From JBGMEA01 sp963674555 (GTDB lineage Bacteria > Bacillota > Clostridia > Eubacteriales > Anaerofustaceae), in the NCBI GenBank assembly GCA_963674555.1, contig OY771429.1, forward strand, positions 1,240,001-1,304,000: a stretch of 64,000 nt of DNA, in the 5' to 3' direction. Positions 42,232 to 51,432 of the stretch are shown piece by piece (position 1 is the first letter of the stretch; every line of letters starts with the position of its first letter). Under the pieces are notes generated by a model. That model had not been told where the DNA came from. It saw only the letters and a program-made list of their open reading frames with translations, and ran no database searches. Both the position numbers and the translations under genes were made by a program.

Positions 42232-43578
42232 TTAAAATTCTTCGTTTGTATAGACCGGGTTTGCATTGACGAATTTGGTATATTCTTTTAAGAACGATAG
42301 CTTGACCGTACCCGTTTCTCCGTTTCGGTGTTTAGCGATGATCAATTCTGTATCGTCGTTTTCAGCGTCCGAATGATAATAACTGTCTCTGTAAAGCATG
42401 ATGACGACATCCGCATCCTGCTCGATCGCACCCGATTCTCTTAAGTCTGATAATATCGGTCGGCGGTCTCCTCTGCTCTCGGGGCTTCTTGAGAGCTGTG
42501 AAAGCGCCACGACCGGACATTCCAATTCTTTGGCAAGTCCTTTAAGTTCTCTTGAAATCGCGGATATCTCTTGTTGTCTGTTCTCTGTCCGCTGCGTGGT
42601 CGTCATTAGTTGCATATAGTCGATGATGACGATATCCAACCCTTTTGATGCTTTTAACTTTCTTAATTTGGAGCGTACTTCTCCGACAGCGATGCCCGAA
42701 GTGTCATCGATATAAAGTTCGATATCGGATTGTTTGACGGAACTGTTGAGCAGTGTGATCTTTTTCCACTCAGCGTCTGTTTGCGTGCCTAGTTTTATGC
42801 GTTTGCTATTGACTTCGGTTTCGCTGGATATAACACGCATAATGAGTTGTTCACAAGACATTTCAAGGCTAAAAAACGCAACGGTTCGTTTATCTCTGAA
42901 AGCGGCGTTTTGTGCGATATTCAGTCCAAGTGCGGTTTTTCCCATACTTGGGCGCGCGGCAATAAGGATCAGATCCGATTTTTGCAATCCGCTGGTGATC
43001 TCATCAAGGTCGTCGTACCCTGTCGAAACGCCTGTCATATTATTATTGAGTTGATACAGATCTCCGATCTTGACGATCGCGGGAGTAAGTGCTTCTTTAA
43101 GCGATACGAACTCGCTTCGTGTTTTATTAACGGATAGGTTATATACAAAGCGTTCCGCTTCGTCTATGATCTCTGTCAGAGGCAACTGCGCTTCATAGCA
43201 CTTAGCGATCAAATCGCCGAAAGTGAGGATCATTTCCCGTAAAGATGATTTTTCACTGACGATGTGGCAGTATTGTTCGATATTTCGTGTGGACGGAACG
43301 ATATCGGTAAGCTCCGTTAAATAGGACGCGCCGATCTTTTCATCCAGATCATTGTTTTTGAGCCAGTCGATGATCGTTACGGAATCCACCGCAAAACCGC
43401 GCATGCTGATCTGCTTGATCGCAGAGAAGACCCATTTGTTTTGGTCGACATAAAAGTCATCCTCGACAAGAAGGTGTAATGCGGTTATGATCGCGTCTTT
43501 ATCGAGGATCATACAACCCAAGACGGATTTTTCGGCTTCGTCGCTGAAAGGCGGCGTCTTTGAAAAAATACTGCTCAT
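42232..43578 (-). CDS. dnaB: Replicative DNA helicase DnaB
   Basis: A 448-residue hexameric helicase. The N-terminal domain begins PPFSDEAEKSVLGCMILD. The RecA-like domain has Walker A AARPSMGKTALGLNIA, SLEMSCEQLIMR, Walker B IVIIDYMQLM and the loop motif LSQLSRSPESRGDRRP. No intein is present. It lies 19 bp after rplI, the standard rplI-dnaB order of Bacillota (the helicase is called DnaC in Bacillus). Confidence 0.97.
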   Translation of the reverse strand: MSSIFSKTPPFSDEAEKSVLGCMILDKDAIITALHLLVEDDFYVDQNKWVFSAIKQISMRGFAVDSVTIIDWLKNNDLDEKIGASYLTELTDIVPSTRNIEQYCHIVSEKSSLREMILTFGDLIAKCYEAQLPLTEIIDEAERFVYNLSVNKTRSEFVSLKEALTPAIVKIGDLYQLNNNMTGVSTGYDDLDEITSGLQKSDLILIAARPSMGKTALGLNIAQNAAFRDKRTVAFFSLEMSCEQLIMRVISSETEVNSKRIKLGTQTDAEWKKITLLNSSVKQSDIELYIDDTSGIAVGEVRSKLRKLKASKGLDIVIIDYMQLMTTTQRTENRQQEISAISRELKGLAKELECPVVALSQLSRSPESRGDRRPILSDLRESGAIEQDADVVIMLYRDSYYHSDAENDDTELIIAKHRNGETGTVKLSFLKEYTKFVNANPVYTNEEF

Positions 43579-43597
43579 TGTCTTTATCTCTTCTTAA

Positions 43598-44044
43598 TTA
43601 TTCTTCACTTTCTATAATGACGTCTATCTGTGCTTCGACATCAGGGTGAAGTTTGATCTTGATGGTATAAGTACCGGTGATTTTGATCGAATCACTTATG
43701 ATCTTACGTTTGTCGACTTCGATGTCCAATTTCTCTTTGATCGCTTCAGCGATATCTTTTGTAGTGACAGCACCGTAAAGTTTACCGTCCGGACCTGATT
43801 TTGTGGTCAGTGTGACCTGTTTGTTTTGAATTATTTCTTTTTCGTCCATCGCTTGTTGCTTGATCTGCTCTTCCAATTCCTTTTGCGCGGCAAGCTGCTC
43901 ATTGAGTTTTTGCATGTTCTCATCATTGGCAACAAGCGCCAGTCCTTTTTTTAAGAGAAAATTATTGGCATAACCGGTTTTTACATCAAGGACCTGCTGT
44001 TGTTTTCCTACGTTCGGTACATCTTTCAGTAATATTACTTTCAT
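43598..44044 (-). CDS. rplI: 50S ribosomal protein L9
   Basis: A 148-residue protein with an N-terminal 23S-binding domain (MKVILLKDVPNVGKQQQVLD, KTGYANNFLLKKGLA), a long connecting helix, and a C-terminal domain (GKLYGAVTTKDIAEAI). Its own promoter is 60 bp upstream. Confidence 0.97.
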   Translation of the reverse strand: MKVILLKDVPNVGKQQQVLDVKTGYANNFLLKKGLALVANDENMQKLNEQLAAQKELEEQIKQQAMDEKEIIQNKQVTLTTKSGPDGKLYGAVTTKDIAEAIKEKLDIEVDKRKIISDSIKITGTYTIKIKLHPDVEAQIDVIIESEE

Positions 44045-44105
44045 AATCGGCTCCTCTCTTCCGGTTGGATATATTTAACCATATTTGTTTTGTTTAGGTC
44101 GTTTT

Positions 44106-44134
44106 ATTATACATCAAGGAGTATCTTCTGTAAA
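44106..44134 (-). promoter_or_regulatory. Promoter of rplI-dnaB
   Basis: On the minus strand TTTACA (44134-44129) and TATAAT (44111-44106) are 17 bp apart, lying between the end of uvrC and rplI. Confidence 0.7.
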
Positions 44135-44148
44135 GCTAAGGAAAGCGG

Positions 44149-46020
44149 TTAACTTTGATTCTTTTGCTCATGATAATGCGTATAGATATTTTCAGCGGCA
44201 GTGATGTTCATTCCGTCTACAGAAGCTAGTTCCTGCACGCTTGCGTTCTTGATATTGTTCAGTGAACGGAAATGTTTTAACAGCTGCGCGATACGTTTTT
44301 TACCAACTCCGTCGATGGTTTCCAATTCCGTGCGAAGCATAGCTGCGCTGCGTGAAGTTTGGTGGTATCCGATCGCTGCGCGATGAACTTGTGTACTGAT
44401 ATCATTCAGCAATCGTTTCGCAGCTCCAAAATCAGTGATCGATATCTCACTTCCGTCTTCTGTGATGATGCCGCGTAAATTATGCTTATTGTCTTTTACG
44501 AGCCCTGCGACTTCGATCGGATAAGCGAATTGATCCACGATCTCTTTGATCGCGTGTACGTGAGCGAGTCCGCCGTCAACGAAGATAAGTTCCGGAAGCG
44601 GTAAGAACTTCGGAGAGTCCGTTTCTTGCTCGATCTCATCTTTTGCGCGTTGCAATCTTCGAGAAACGACTTCCTGCATCGATCCGATATCATTTTGACC
44701 CTCTATCGTTTTGATCTTAAATCTGCGTAAAAGGGAAGAAACGCGGGAGGCGTTTTCATAAACCACCATGACTCCTACATTATTACTGCCGGCGATATTC
44801 GAAATATCGTAGGCTTCGATGCGAAAGGGGACTGTTTCCGTGTCTAACATATCCGCTAATTCAGCGAGCGCTCTTTTTTTATCGCGCGCTTTTCGTTCCT
44901 CTTTACTTTTCTTGATATCGATATTCATCTGCGCATTTTTTTGCGCAAGTTCCAATAAACGCTTTTTATTGCCTCTTTGTGGTACTTTTAAAGCGACTTT
45001 TCGCCCTTTAATATCCGATAACATTTCTTCGATCGTTCCATTATCTTCGGGCATTTCTTGCACAATGATCTCATGCGGTATGTGACTGCCTGACGTATAA
45101 TATTGCTTGATAAAAGATGATAGGATCTCCGCGGTTTCATCTGAATCCGTACGCATATATTTTGTCGCGGTCCTTATGATCTTCCCGTCTCGGATGATGA
45201 ACAATTGTATGCATGCGTTCTTTTCGTCTGAGGCTAATGCGATAATGTCGCGATCATCTGCGGAAGCATCGCTCATTTTTTGTTTTTGATCCAAATTCTT
45301 AATAGCTTCAATATATTCTTTGATCGTTCCCGCAGCTTCAAAATGCAATAGGTCCGATTCTTTATACATCTCTTCTTCGAGTCTACGGATCAACGGATCT
45401 GTACCTTTGGATAAGATCTCATCGATCTCGTTGATATATTCCAAATAAATATCCGGATCGATCGTTCCCTGACAGACACCGGCACATTGCCCGATATGGT
45501 AATTCAAACAAACATTTCCTATTTTTGAACCGAAGGTCGTTTTTTTGTTACACATCTTAAGCGGATAAAAAAGACGCAGCGCATTCATCGTTTGTCGCGC
45601 CGCATAAGCATTGACATATGGTCCGAAGTATTTGCCGTCATCAAACTTTCGTTTGCGCGTGAATTCGAGTTTTGGATATTCGTCTCCCAACGTCAGTTTC
45701 AAATACGGATAACTTTTGTCGTCCTTCATCATGATGTTGTAATACGGACGGTATTGTTTGATCAAATTGCATTCCAGCATCAAAGCTTCCACTTCGGTAT
45801 CTGTAATGATATAGTCGATATCCGTTATGTGTTCCACCATTTTTCTGACTTTGATCGGTTGATTGGTTTGGGATTGAAAATATTGTTTAACGCGATTTTT
45901 TAAGACTTTTGCTTTTCCGACATAGATCACTGTATTTTCCGCGTTACGCATCAAATACACGCCGGGTTTTTCGGGGAGATTATCTAATTTATTTTTTAAT
46001 AAATCATTCATGCTGTTCAT
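44149..46020 (-). CDS. uvrC: Excinuclease ABC subunit C
   Basis: A 623-residue nucleotide-excision-repair nuclease. The N-terminal GIY-YIG domain has KPGVYLMRNAENTVIYVGKA. The Cys region has CLNYHIGQCAGVCQG. A UVR domain (about 200-240) binds UvrB. The RNase H-like domain contains YDISNIAGSNNVGVMVVY and LIFVDGGLAHVHAI. The C-terminal helix-hairpin-helix reads IDGVGKKRIAQLLKHF. UvrA and UvrB are not in the window. Confidence 0.96.
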   Translation of the reverse strand: MNSMNDLLKNKLDNLPEKPGVYLMRNAENTVIYVGKAKVLKNRVKQYFQSQTNQPIKVRKMVEHITDIDYIITDTEVEALMLECNLIKQYRPYYNIMMKDDKSYPYLKLTLGDEYPKLEFTRKRKFDDGKYFGPYVNAYAARQTMNALRLFYPLKMCNKKTTFGSKIGNVCLNYHIGQCAGVCQGTIDPDIYLEYINEIDEILSKGTDPLIRRLEEEMYKESDLLHFEAAGTIKEYIEAIKNLDQKQKMSDASADDRDIIALASDEKNACIQLFIIRDGKIIRTATKYMRTDSDETAEILSSFIKQYYTSGSHIPHEIIVQEMPEDNGTIEEMLSDIKGRKVALKVPQRGNKKRLLELAQKNAQMNIDIKKSKEERKARDKKRALAELADMLDTETVPFRIEAYDISNIAGSNNVGVMVVYENASRVSSLLRRFKIKTIEGQNDIGSMQEVVSRRLQRAKDEIEQETDSPKFLPLPELIFVDGGLAHVHAIKEIVDQFAYPIEVAGLVKDNKHNLRGIITEDGSEISITDFGAAKRLLNDISTQVHRAAIGYHQTSRSAAMLRTELETIDGVGKKRIAQLLKHFRSLNNIKNASVQELASVDGMNITAAENIYTHYHEQKNQS

Positions 46021-46108
46021 CCAAAATCGATCGTTTAGGTATTATCTATATTATACTACAAAAGGATGTATATAAGAACGAGGAGACAGATATTGCGATC
46101 CCAATGCA

Positions 46109-46135
46109 AAAAAAAGAACCAACGGTTCTTTTTTT
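46109..46135 (-). terminator. Terminator of the exported-protein gene pair
   Basis: AAAAAAAGAACC pairs with GGTTCTTTTTTT around AAC. The symmetric A/T arms give a T run on the minus strand, where the upstream gene pair is transcribed. Confidence 0.75.
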
Positions 46136-46147
46136 AGATCATCAAAT

Positions 46148-47461
46148 TTATTTATCGTCTCTTTCGTCCGGCTTATCATCTTGTTCTTCCGCTTCTTGTG
46201 GAATGATAAGCGGAACGCCGGTGTCGATCTCTTCAGTATCATTTTGCTCATCACTCTGTGGGATATCCGGTTCTTCATTTTGTGCATTCTTTTCGAGCTG
46301 TTCTTTTTCGAAATCATGCATAAGTTGATCCAGTTTGTCTAAGATATTTTTATTTGTCGTCAGTTGTCCCTCTTCGTCATATTCAACAGGAATAACTTCG
46401 GTTATTTGTTCGTCAGCGTTTTCTTTTGTTGCTTTGCGTTGTTTTCTTTCTTCGGATCTTTTGATAAAACGATCGGTAATTCTATCACCGTATTCGGTTA
46501 TCCGATCAAAAAGAGATGTTTTCTTCGTTTGTTCTTTCTCGATCGGAACGACTTGTGTGATCTGTTCATCGGCTTCTTGTGTTTCTTCATCGTCTAAGAC
46601 CAAGTCTTTGATGTTCGGTAGCTCGACAGTATCTTCGATCAGGTTCCCTTCACTGTCACGAACCGCACGGCGGACATCGCCTGTAAGGATCGTCGTATGA
46701 CCGTCAGCGTCTTCAACTTCGATCGATATCAACTGTAAGCGATTATTCATAAAGATCAACAGCGCGATGATCGATATACCTATACCGACCCAAAGAACAT
46801 AAACGAACGGACTGGTCTTTCTGCCGATATCGAAAGTCTGCATCGTTCGCAAAGCGTCAGGTGTTGCCGAAAGCGGGCCGTCATTACAATTGATCAGAAC
46901 ATAATATGTGATCCCTTCCGTCATGTTGAAATACATTTTACCTTCACCGGTCATGGTCTCGACAGGCTCTTGTGTTTCGGGATCGGTCTCATTTATATAT
47001 ATTGTATAACTGCATACCCAGAAGTCATTATGATTGATCGTTTCTTTTACGATCGATTCGATCTTTTTCTTTCCGAGTATGGAGTTCATTTTAGTCGTAA
47101 AATATTCCGTAATATAAGCTTCATCGTTGTAAGTCGCATCGAGCGGAGCTTCATTTAGTGTGAAATCTTCTCGTTCATATTCGCCGATCTCTTCATCGCT
47201 AAGTTCCGCAAAATAGTCTTCGGCGATTAATGCCAAATATACGTTTTCATTGAATTGGATATTTAAACGCCCTGTTGCGAAATCTACGATACGTTCGCTG
47301 TATTCAGCGGGGATCGTGATCGAGTATTTTAATTCATAATTATATTTTTCTATTTCATCTTCCGCATGAACTGTAAAAGGATACATAAAAACTGATACTG
47401 TCAGCAAAACAGCACCTATAATCATTGATTTTCTGTTTTTTGTTCTCCGTTTTGTTATCAC
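46148..47461 (-). CDS. Single-span membrane protein with exported PsbP/MOG1-like domain and repeated acidic cytoplasmic motif
   Basis: A 437-residue protein of unknown function. Signal peptide (1-32, ending VHAEDE), outer domain (about 33-222, opening YSITIPAEYSERIV and VYLALIAEDYFA), one membrane helix (about 228-248, FVYVLWVGIGISIIALLIFM), then a charged cytoplasmic tail of about 185 residues. The tail holds two copies of ADEQITxVxPxE about 70 residues apart (coded near 46573-46537 and 46420-46376). They use different synonymous codons, so the motif is kept at protein level. The start is GTG, overlapping the upstream gene stop (GTGA). The pair probably forms a functional unit. Confidence 0.65.
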   Translation of the reverse strand: MITKRRTKNRKSMIIGAVLLTVSVFMYPFTVHAEDEIEKYNYELKYSITIPAEYSERIVDFATGRLNIQFNENVYLALIAEDYFAELSDEEIGEYEREDFTLNEAPLDATYNDEAYITEYFTTKMNSILGKKKIESIVKETINHNDFWVCSYTIYINETDPETQEPVETMTGEGKMYFNMTEGITYYVLINCNDGPLSATPDALRTMQTFDIGRKTSPFVYVLWVGIGISIIALLIFMNNRLQLISIEVEDADGHTTILTGDVRRAVRDSEGNLIEDTVELPNIKDLVLDDEETQEADEQITQVVPIEKEQTKKTSLFDRITEYGDRITDRFIKRSEERKQRKATKENADEQITEVIPVEYDEEGQLTTNKNILDKLDQLMHDFEKEQLEKNAQNEEPDIPQSDEQNDTEEIDTGVPLIIPQEAEEQDDKPDERDDK

Positions 47462-48210
47462 CTTATTCCCTCCCCCGACTTTTTCCTTCGCGATCGGCTG
47501 TTCGCAACACCCATAACAAGCACGATCAAAAAGATCGATGCTGCTCCGATAATTATGATCATTGATATATTGATGTCTTTAAATTCTTCGAATATATATG
47601 TATCAATGCCTTCGATCTTGACTGAATTTTCAAAAACAGTTCCGTAATTCGCAGAAGTTTCATATGTAAAGAAATTGGAAAAGGAAACGGTGTACAGTTT
47701 GGATCTATACAGCGTTAAATAAATGATCCCCCCTGCGGATCGTGTATTTTGATTTTCTTCAAAGTAAGAGAATTTGAAAAACGGCAAACCGTTTAACTGT
47801 AACAATTCCGTTGAGCCGTAATATTTCGTATTACCCGCATTGACGATGTCGGATAGATATTGTGTAACATAGTCGGGAGCGTTCCATGTCTCCTCAAAAA
47901 GTCCGCATCCGATCCAAACGTCATCTTTGGGGTACCGTTCTTCTAATTTTGGATCCCCTTGCGTAACTTCGTAATATAAATCGGAAACGACGACTTGGAT
48001 CGAGGAAGAATCATCGTCGACATAGTTAACATAATTATCGGATTCGACCACGGTGGTTATCATTTCGTCTTCAGGGAAATCAAATGCTATATCCATTGTG
48101 TCATATGTAAAGCTTTCTGCTTGAAGCACTAAAGGCGTCGAGAGCATGATAAGCATTATGACTGCTATGCATAACATAAAGATGTTTGCATGCGTACTCT
48201 TTTTGTTCAA
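47458..48210 (-). CDS. Exported membrane protein, partner of the downstream PsbP/MOG1-like protein
   Basis: About 250 residues. Signal peptide (residues 1-31, ending LVLQAES), an outer domain with opening strand DTMDIAFDFPEDEM, IQVVVSDLYYE, a central helix (YVTQYLSDIVN), GGIIYLTLYRSKLYTVSFS and a final VFENSVKIEG. A C-terminal membrane helix follows (about 215-237, IIIIGAASIFLIVLVMG), then a short basic tail. The strand-helix order resembles the downstream gene's outer domain, hinting at paralogy. TTG 48210 is preferred because AGGTGAT lies 4 to 9 nt upstream; GTG 48219 would overlap that site. Function unknown. Confidence 0.6.
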   Translation of the reverse strand: MNKKSTHANIFMLCIAVIMLIMLSTPLVLQAESFTYDTMDIAFDFPEDEMITTVVESDNYVNYVDDDSSSIQVVVSDLYYEVTQGDPKLEERYPKDDVWIGCGLFEETWNAPDYVTQYLSDIVNAGNTKYYGSTELLQLNGLPFFKFSYFEENQNTRSAGGIIYLTLYRSKLYTVSFSNFFTYETSANYGTVFENSVKIEGIDTYIFEEFKDINISMIIIIGAASIFLIVLVMGVANSRSRRKKSGEGIR

Positions 48211-48313
48211 ATCTATCACCTAACGCATTGTATCATACTTTAATTCAATTATCAAATGGTTTATTCAGCTTATAAAGTATGGATAAATAGCGTTATTAAT
48301 TTACTTTAGTGTA

Positions 48314-49084
48314 TTATTTTTCAAGGCGCGTTTTATCATATGTACGTACCTTTAAATCAATGAATTTTCGGATCTCTTCATTTGATTTATGTTCTAATGC
48401 AAAAGCGGGATCTGTTTCACTGAAGACCTGTTTATCCAAATGCATCGCCTCAGCGATGATATTCGCTGTGAGCCATGGGTTCTTCACAAATACAGGCCCG
48501 AGCGTATTTAGAAAATAAAAATGATCTTTTAGGATACCTTCGTCATCTTTATGGCTGTTTCCGTATCCGTATGTAACTTTTCCGAGCGGTGATTCACCGT
48601 TTAAGTGAACATCGATCATTTGGATCTGACCACCCACGATCTCGATCAAATCCCCGAAAGCATCTGTCGTAAAAATCTCATCATTGGAATAGGTTATCTT
48701 TCTTTCTTTACAGGTCGCATCAACCAGACCGAGTCCTTGAAATACCGTACCGTCGAGACGTTCTGTTTCCTGTGCGAATAAGGCGATCGTCGTACCGATA
48801 ACGATCATTGTTTTGCCGGAAGCGATATAAGACTTGAAATCATCGCTTTTCTCAGAGATCGTTTCGGCGATGCCTTGGCAGGTGCGAAGTTCCCCCGGGG
48901 AGACAAATAAAATATCGATATTTTCGAAGTCTATCGCATCATGGAATGAATCTATTTTTTGAAACTGCATATCGATATCGAGCAATCTTGCGGTTTTTTT
49001 GAAAGCGAATACATTGCCGCGATCACCGTGCAGATTGAAACTGTCCGGATATAAATAGCAGAAGTTCATCGTTTTTTTGCTCAT
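48314..49084 (-). CDS. GatD-like type 1 glutamine amidotransferase lacking the nucleophilic Cys
   Basis: A 256-residue protein of the CobB/CobQ-like class I amidotransferase fold, positioned as GatD, the glutaminase partner of MurT in lipid II amidation. NFCYLYPDSFNLHGDRGN and the tail FLNTLGPVFVKNPWLTANII match the family. In active members the nucleophile elbow reads ICGGYQLLG; here the aligned segment reads IGTTIALFA, so the Cys is replaced. The nearby GLGLVDATCKER aligns after it, which confirms the register. It overlaps the MurT-like gene by 4 bp. It may be a catalytically dead partner, or use another nitrogen source or fold-only role. Confidence 0.75.
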   Translation of the reverse strand: MSKKTMNFCYLYPDSFNLHGDRGNVFAFKKTARLLDIDMQFQKIDSFHDAIDFENIDILFVSPGELRTCQGIAETISEKSDDFKSYIASGKTMIVIGTTIALFAQETERLDGTVFQGLGLVDATCKERKITYSNDEIFTTDAFGDLIEIVGGQIQMIDVHLNGESPLGKVTYGYGNSHKDDEGILKDHFYFLNTLGPVFVKNPWLTANIIAEAMHLDKQVFSETDPAFALEHKSNEEIRKFIDLKVRTYDKTRLEK

Positions 49085-50460
49085 TTCGATTTCTCCGAAT
49101 GTTTTTGTGTACTGTTGATATATTTTTTAAATAGCTTGATATTGCGCAAAGGCGCGACCAGATACATCGTCTGCTCTTTCAAATTGTATAAACTGTCGAG
49201 AACGATCTGTGGGTCCTCGCTCTCAACGACAAGAACATCTTCTTCGGAAAAGCCATCGTATAATAAACGGTTCAATTGATCGTACGCGATATAATCCGAA
49301 AAAACCATCATATGTGTATGATCGTTCAAAAGCGGTGTAAAATCTGCTTCATATGCATAGTAGGTGTTTGTGTAATGCGGTACCCATTGCGGTCTTCGTT
49401 CGGGGATAATGCACATGCCGAAAGCAACGGCTTTTTTGCGTCTGTCCAAAGCGATGATATCCACAGCCATCTGTATCGTTTCGGGATTACCTTGTTTGAT
49501 ACGCAGATACTGAATTTCACAGTTTTTATAATGCAGTACATCCAATCTGCCTTCCAAGTTTACAAATGATGCGATAGCATCACTGATCTCATCATCCGAT
49601 AAGCCCATCCAATGCGCTACCGCCGCACATCCCGCATAGTTATAAAGCATGATCGGCGCGTTATAGGGCATCGTGTAAACCGTATCGCGGATCGTAAATG
49701 TTTGTTTGTCGAAATCAATATTTTCCACTTGAGTCAACTGGGTCTCGGATGATTTAAACGAGCACTGTGTACAGTGGAAATTACCGATATTTGCGCTGTT
49801 CAAATAATCGAATTCTATTTTTTCAAAACAATAGGGGCACGGCATCGTAACATCGTAGATACCGTCTTTATTGTAGGACTGATCATTTTTTGCAACACCG
49901 AAATAATAGGCTTCCGCGGCAAGATCTTCATAGGATTTGCTGCGCGGTTCGTCGTTGTTTAAGAACATGGTCATATCGTCAATAATATTTTTACGGATCA
50001 TGCTGTAGATAAAATCGGGATCTCCGTTTCGGTGTACTTGGTCTTGCATGATATTCGTTATCAATAGATTCTTACCGGGCAATTGATCGATGATATACGG
50101 AAAAGATCGTTCGTCCACTTCGATCGATATTAAATCCGCATCGATCTTTCCTGTCCACGAAGCTCCTTCGATCAAACAAGACGCAGCGCCGTTGAGCATG
50201 TTGGATCCCGTAAGGTTTGCGATCACTTTTTTGCCTGACTCTGTCAAGATATGGTGCAGAAGATTATTCATTGTTGATTTCCCGTTGGTTCCTGTAATAA
50301 AAAGGACCTTATGAAAATCGATATTTTTAAAGCCTTTCATAAAGTTTCTGTCTAATTTATAGGCGAGTTTTCCGGGGAAATCAGTGCCTCTGCTCGGTGC
50401 GATCAGTTTGATCGTGATCAAAGCCAATTTACTGAGCCATAATGTCAATAAAAATCTCAT
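49081..50460 (-). CDS. MurT-like Mur ligase with zinc ribbon, divergent
   Basis: A 459-residue protein of the Mur ligase superfamily. The ATP-binding loop is ITGTNGKSTMNN, ISIEVDERSF is conserved, and a four-Cys zinc ribbon (CPYC and CTQC, as in MurT) interrupts the central domain. The C-terminal domain begins near FGMCIIPERRPQ. Where MurT proteins usually have NDNxADGRDxSWxW, with the Asp implicated in amide transfer, this protein has ERRPQWVPHYTNTYYAY. The start ATG 50460 has GGGAG four to five nt upstream. With the GatD-like partner it forms a two-gene operon with its own promoter. A reaction other than standard lipid II amidation is possible. Confidence 0.8.
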   Translation of the reverse strand: MRFLLTLWLSKLALITIKLIAPSRGTDFPGKLAYKLDRNFMKGFKNIDFHKVLFITGTNGKSTMNNLLHHILTESGKKVIANLTGSNMLNGAASCLIEGASWTGKIDADLISIEVDERSFPYIIDQLPGKNLLITNIMQDQVHRNGDPDFIYSMIRKNIIDDMTMFLNNDEPRSKSYEDLAAEAYYFGVAKNDQSYNKDGIYDVTMPCPYCFEKIEFDYLNSANIGNFHCTQCSFKSSETQLTQVENIDFDKQTFTIRDTVYTMPYNAPIMLYNYAGCAAVAHWMGLSDDEISDAIASFVNLEGRLDVLHYKNCEIQYLRIKQGNPETIQMAVDIIALDRRKKAVAFGMCIIPERRPQWVPHYTNTYYAYEADFTPLLNDHTHMMVFSDYIAYDQLNRLLYDGFSEEDVLVVESEDPQIVLDSLYNLKEQTMYLVAPLRNIKLFKKYINSTQKHSEKSK

Positions 50461-50507
50461 TTTATCTCCCATAAAGATCCATGAAAACGAACTGATAATA
50501 TACGTCA

Positions 50508-50536
50508 ATTATAGGTGTATTTGACTATAAATGCAA
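50508..50536 (-). promoter_or_regulatory. Promoter of the MurT/GatD-like operon
   Basis: On the minus strand TTGCAT (50536-50531) and a consensus TATAAT (50513-50508) are 17 bp apart. Confidence 0.7.
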
Positions 50537-50572
50537 TAAATTTGCATATACGAAACTGTATATATAAAATCA

Positions 50573-50608
50573 AAAACAGCCTATAAACCTGCGTTTATGG
50601 CTGTTTTA
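50573..50608 (-). terminator. Terminator of the TspO-like gene
   Basis: AAAACAGCC pairs with GGCTGTTTT, extended by an inner ATAAAC/GTTTAT stem with one bulge. A T run follows on the minus strand. Confidence 0.8.
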
Positions 50609-50643
50609 AAAGGACAAATTGAATTTATTGGAAATCGATTAAA

Positions 50644-51432
50644 TTATTTCTTGCGCTTCAAAAAGGCGAAAATACAAGCGATCGCTAAGATACCGATACA
50701 TACTCCGGTCGTTGTTATGACGTTCGGATACATTTTCGCAAAAGCGTCCGGGGACAGATGTTTGATGATAATACCGACATAGGCCCAAATAATGACTAAG
50801 CCGTATGCGGTGTCCTTGTGTTTTAAGATGGTTATCGATCCGATCAACATGCCCACGATAATAATGATGGCTGTCCATATTTGCGGCGCTATATTCCATA
50901 CATTCCAACCGAGGTCTACCAAAAGAGCTGTAATATTTGCAATAGTCGCAACGGTGATCCAGCCGAAATAAATACTGAACGGTAATCTTATAAAGAACTT
51001 TTCTTTTGCGTTTAAATTTACTTGATGCAATCGGACATTGATCATTGCCAAAGAAATAAAGATAAGCAACATCAGCGCGACCGTTACTTCGATCATCAAA
51101 TAATGCCACGCAAAGATCCAGGCGGCATTTGCAACGGAAGAAACGATAAACCATGTATCGATCTCTTCAAAAATATCCGTACTTTCTTTTCCGCCGAATA
51201 GTCCGAGCCGATAAAGAATAGATAAAGCCAGAAGAAGATAGATCAATCCCCAGATAGAAAAAGTCAAAGCTGTAGGAGCAAACAGGTCAGGATACATATC
51301 CGATACTTCGCCGGTATTCAGTCCGTTTATCGGCAGGATATTCGCTAAGGCGTTGACTCCGATCATTACAAGAAAAAACAGTAAACTCAAAAGAGCCGAG
51401 CCTGTTCGATTTTGTTGGTTTTTTGCATCCAT
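50644..51432 (-). CDS. Tryptophan-rich TspO/MBR-like membrane protein
   Basis: A 262-residue membrane protein with about eight hydrophobic segments and many Trp in or near helices (for example FAPTALTFSIWGLIYLLL, FAWHYLMIEVTVAL, YFGWITVATIANI, VWNIAPQIWTAIIIIVG). PTALTFSIWGLIYLLLA is the block seen in tryptophan-rich sensory-protein relatives. The family is thought to bind tetrapyrroles or lipids, but this long form is poorly studied. ATG 51432 with AAAGGA six nt upstream is chosen. Confidence 0.75.
   Translation of the reverse strand: MDAKNQQNRTGSALLSLLFFLVMIGVNALANILPINGLNTGEVSDMYPDLFAPTALTFSIWGLIYLLLALSILYRLGLFGGKESTDIFEEIDTWFIVSSVANAAWIFAWHYLMIEVTVALMLLIFISLAMINVRLHQVNLNAKEKFFIRLPFSIYFGWITVATIANITALLVDLGWNVWNIAPQIWTAIIIIVGMLIGSITILKHKDTAYGLVIIWAYVGIIIKHLSPDAFAKMYPNVITTTGVCIGILAIACIFAFLKRKK

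Noticed and set aside
50639..51154. Minus-strand open frame of 171 codons overlapping the TspO-like gene
   Set aside because: It is an alternative frame of the same strand as the TspO-like gene; the other frame has the membrane pattern and the ribosome-binding site.
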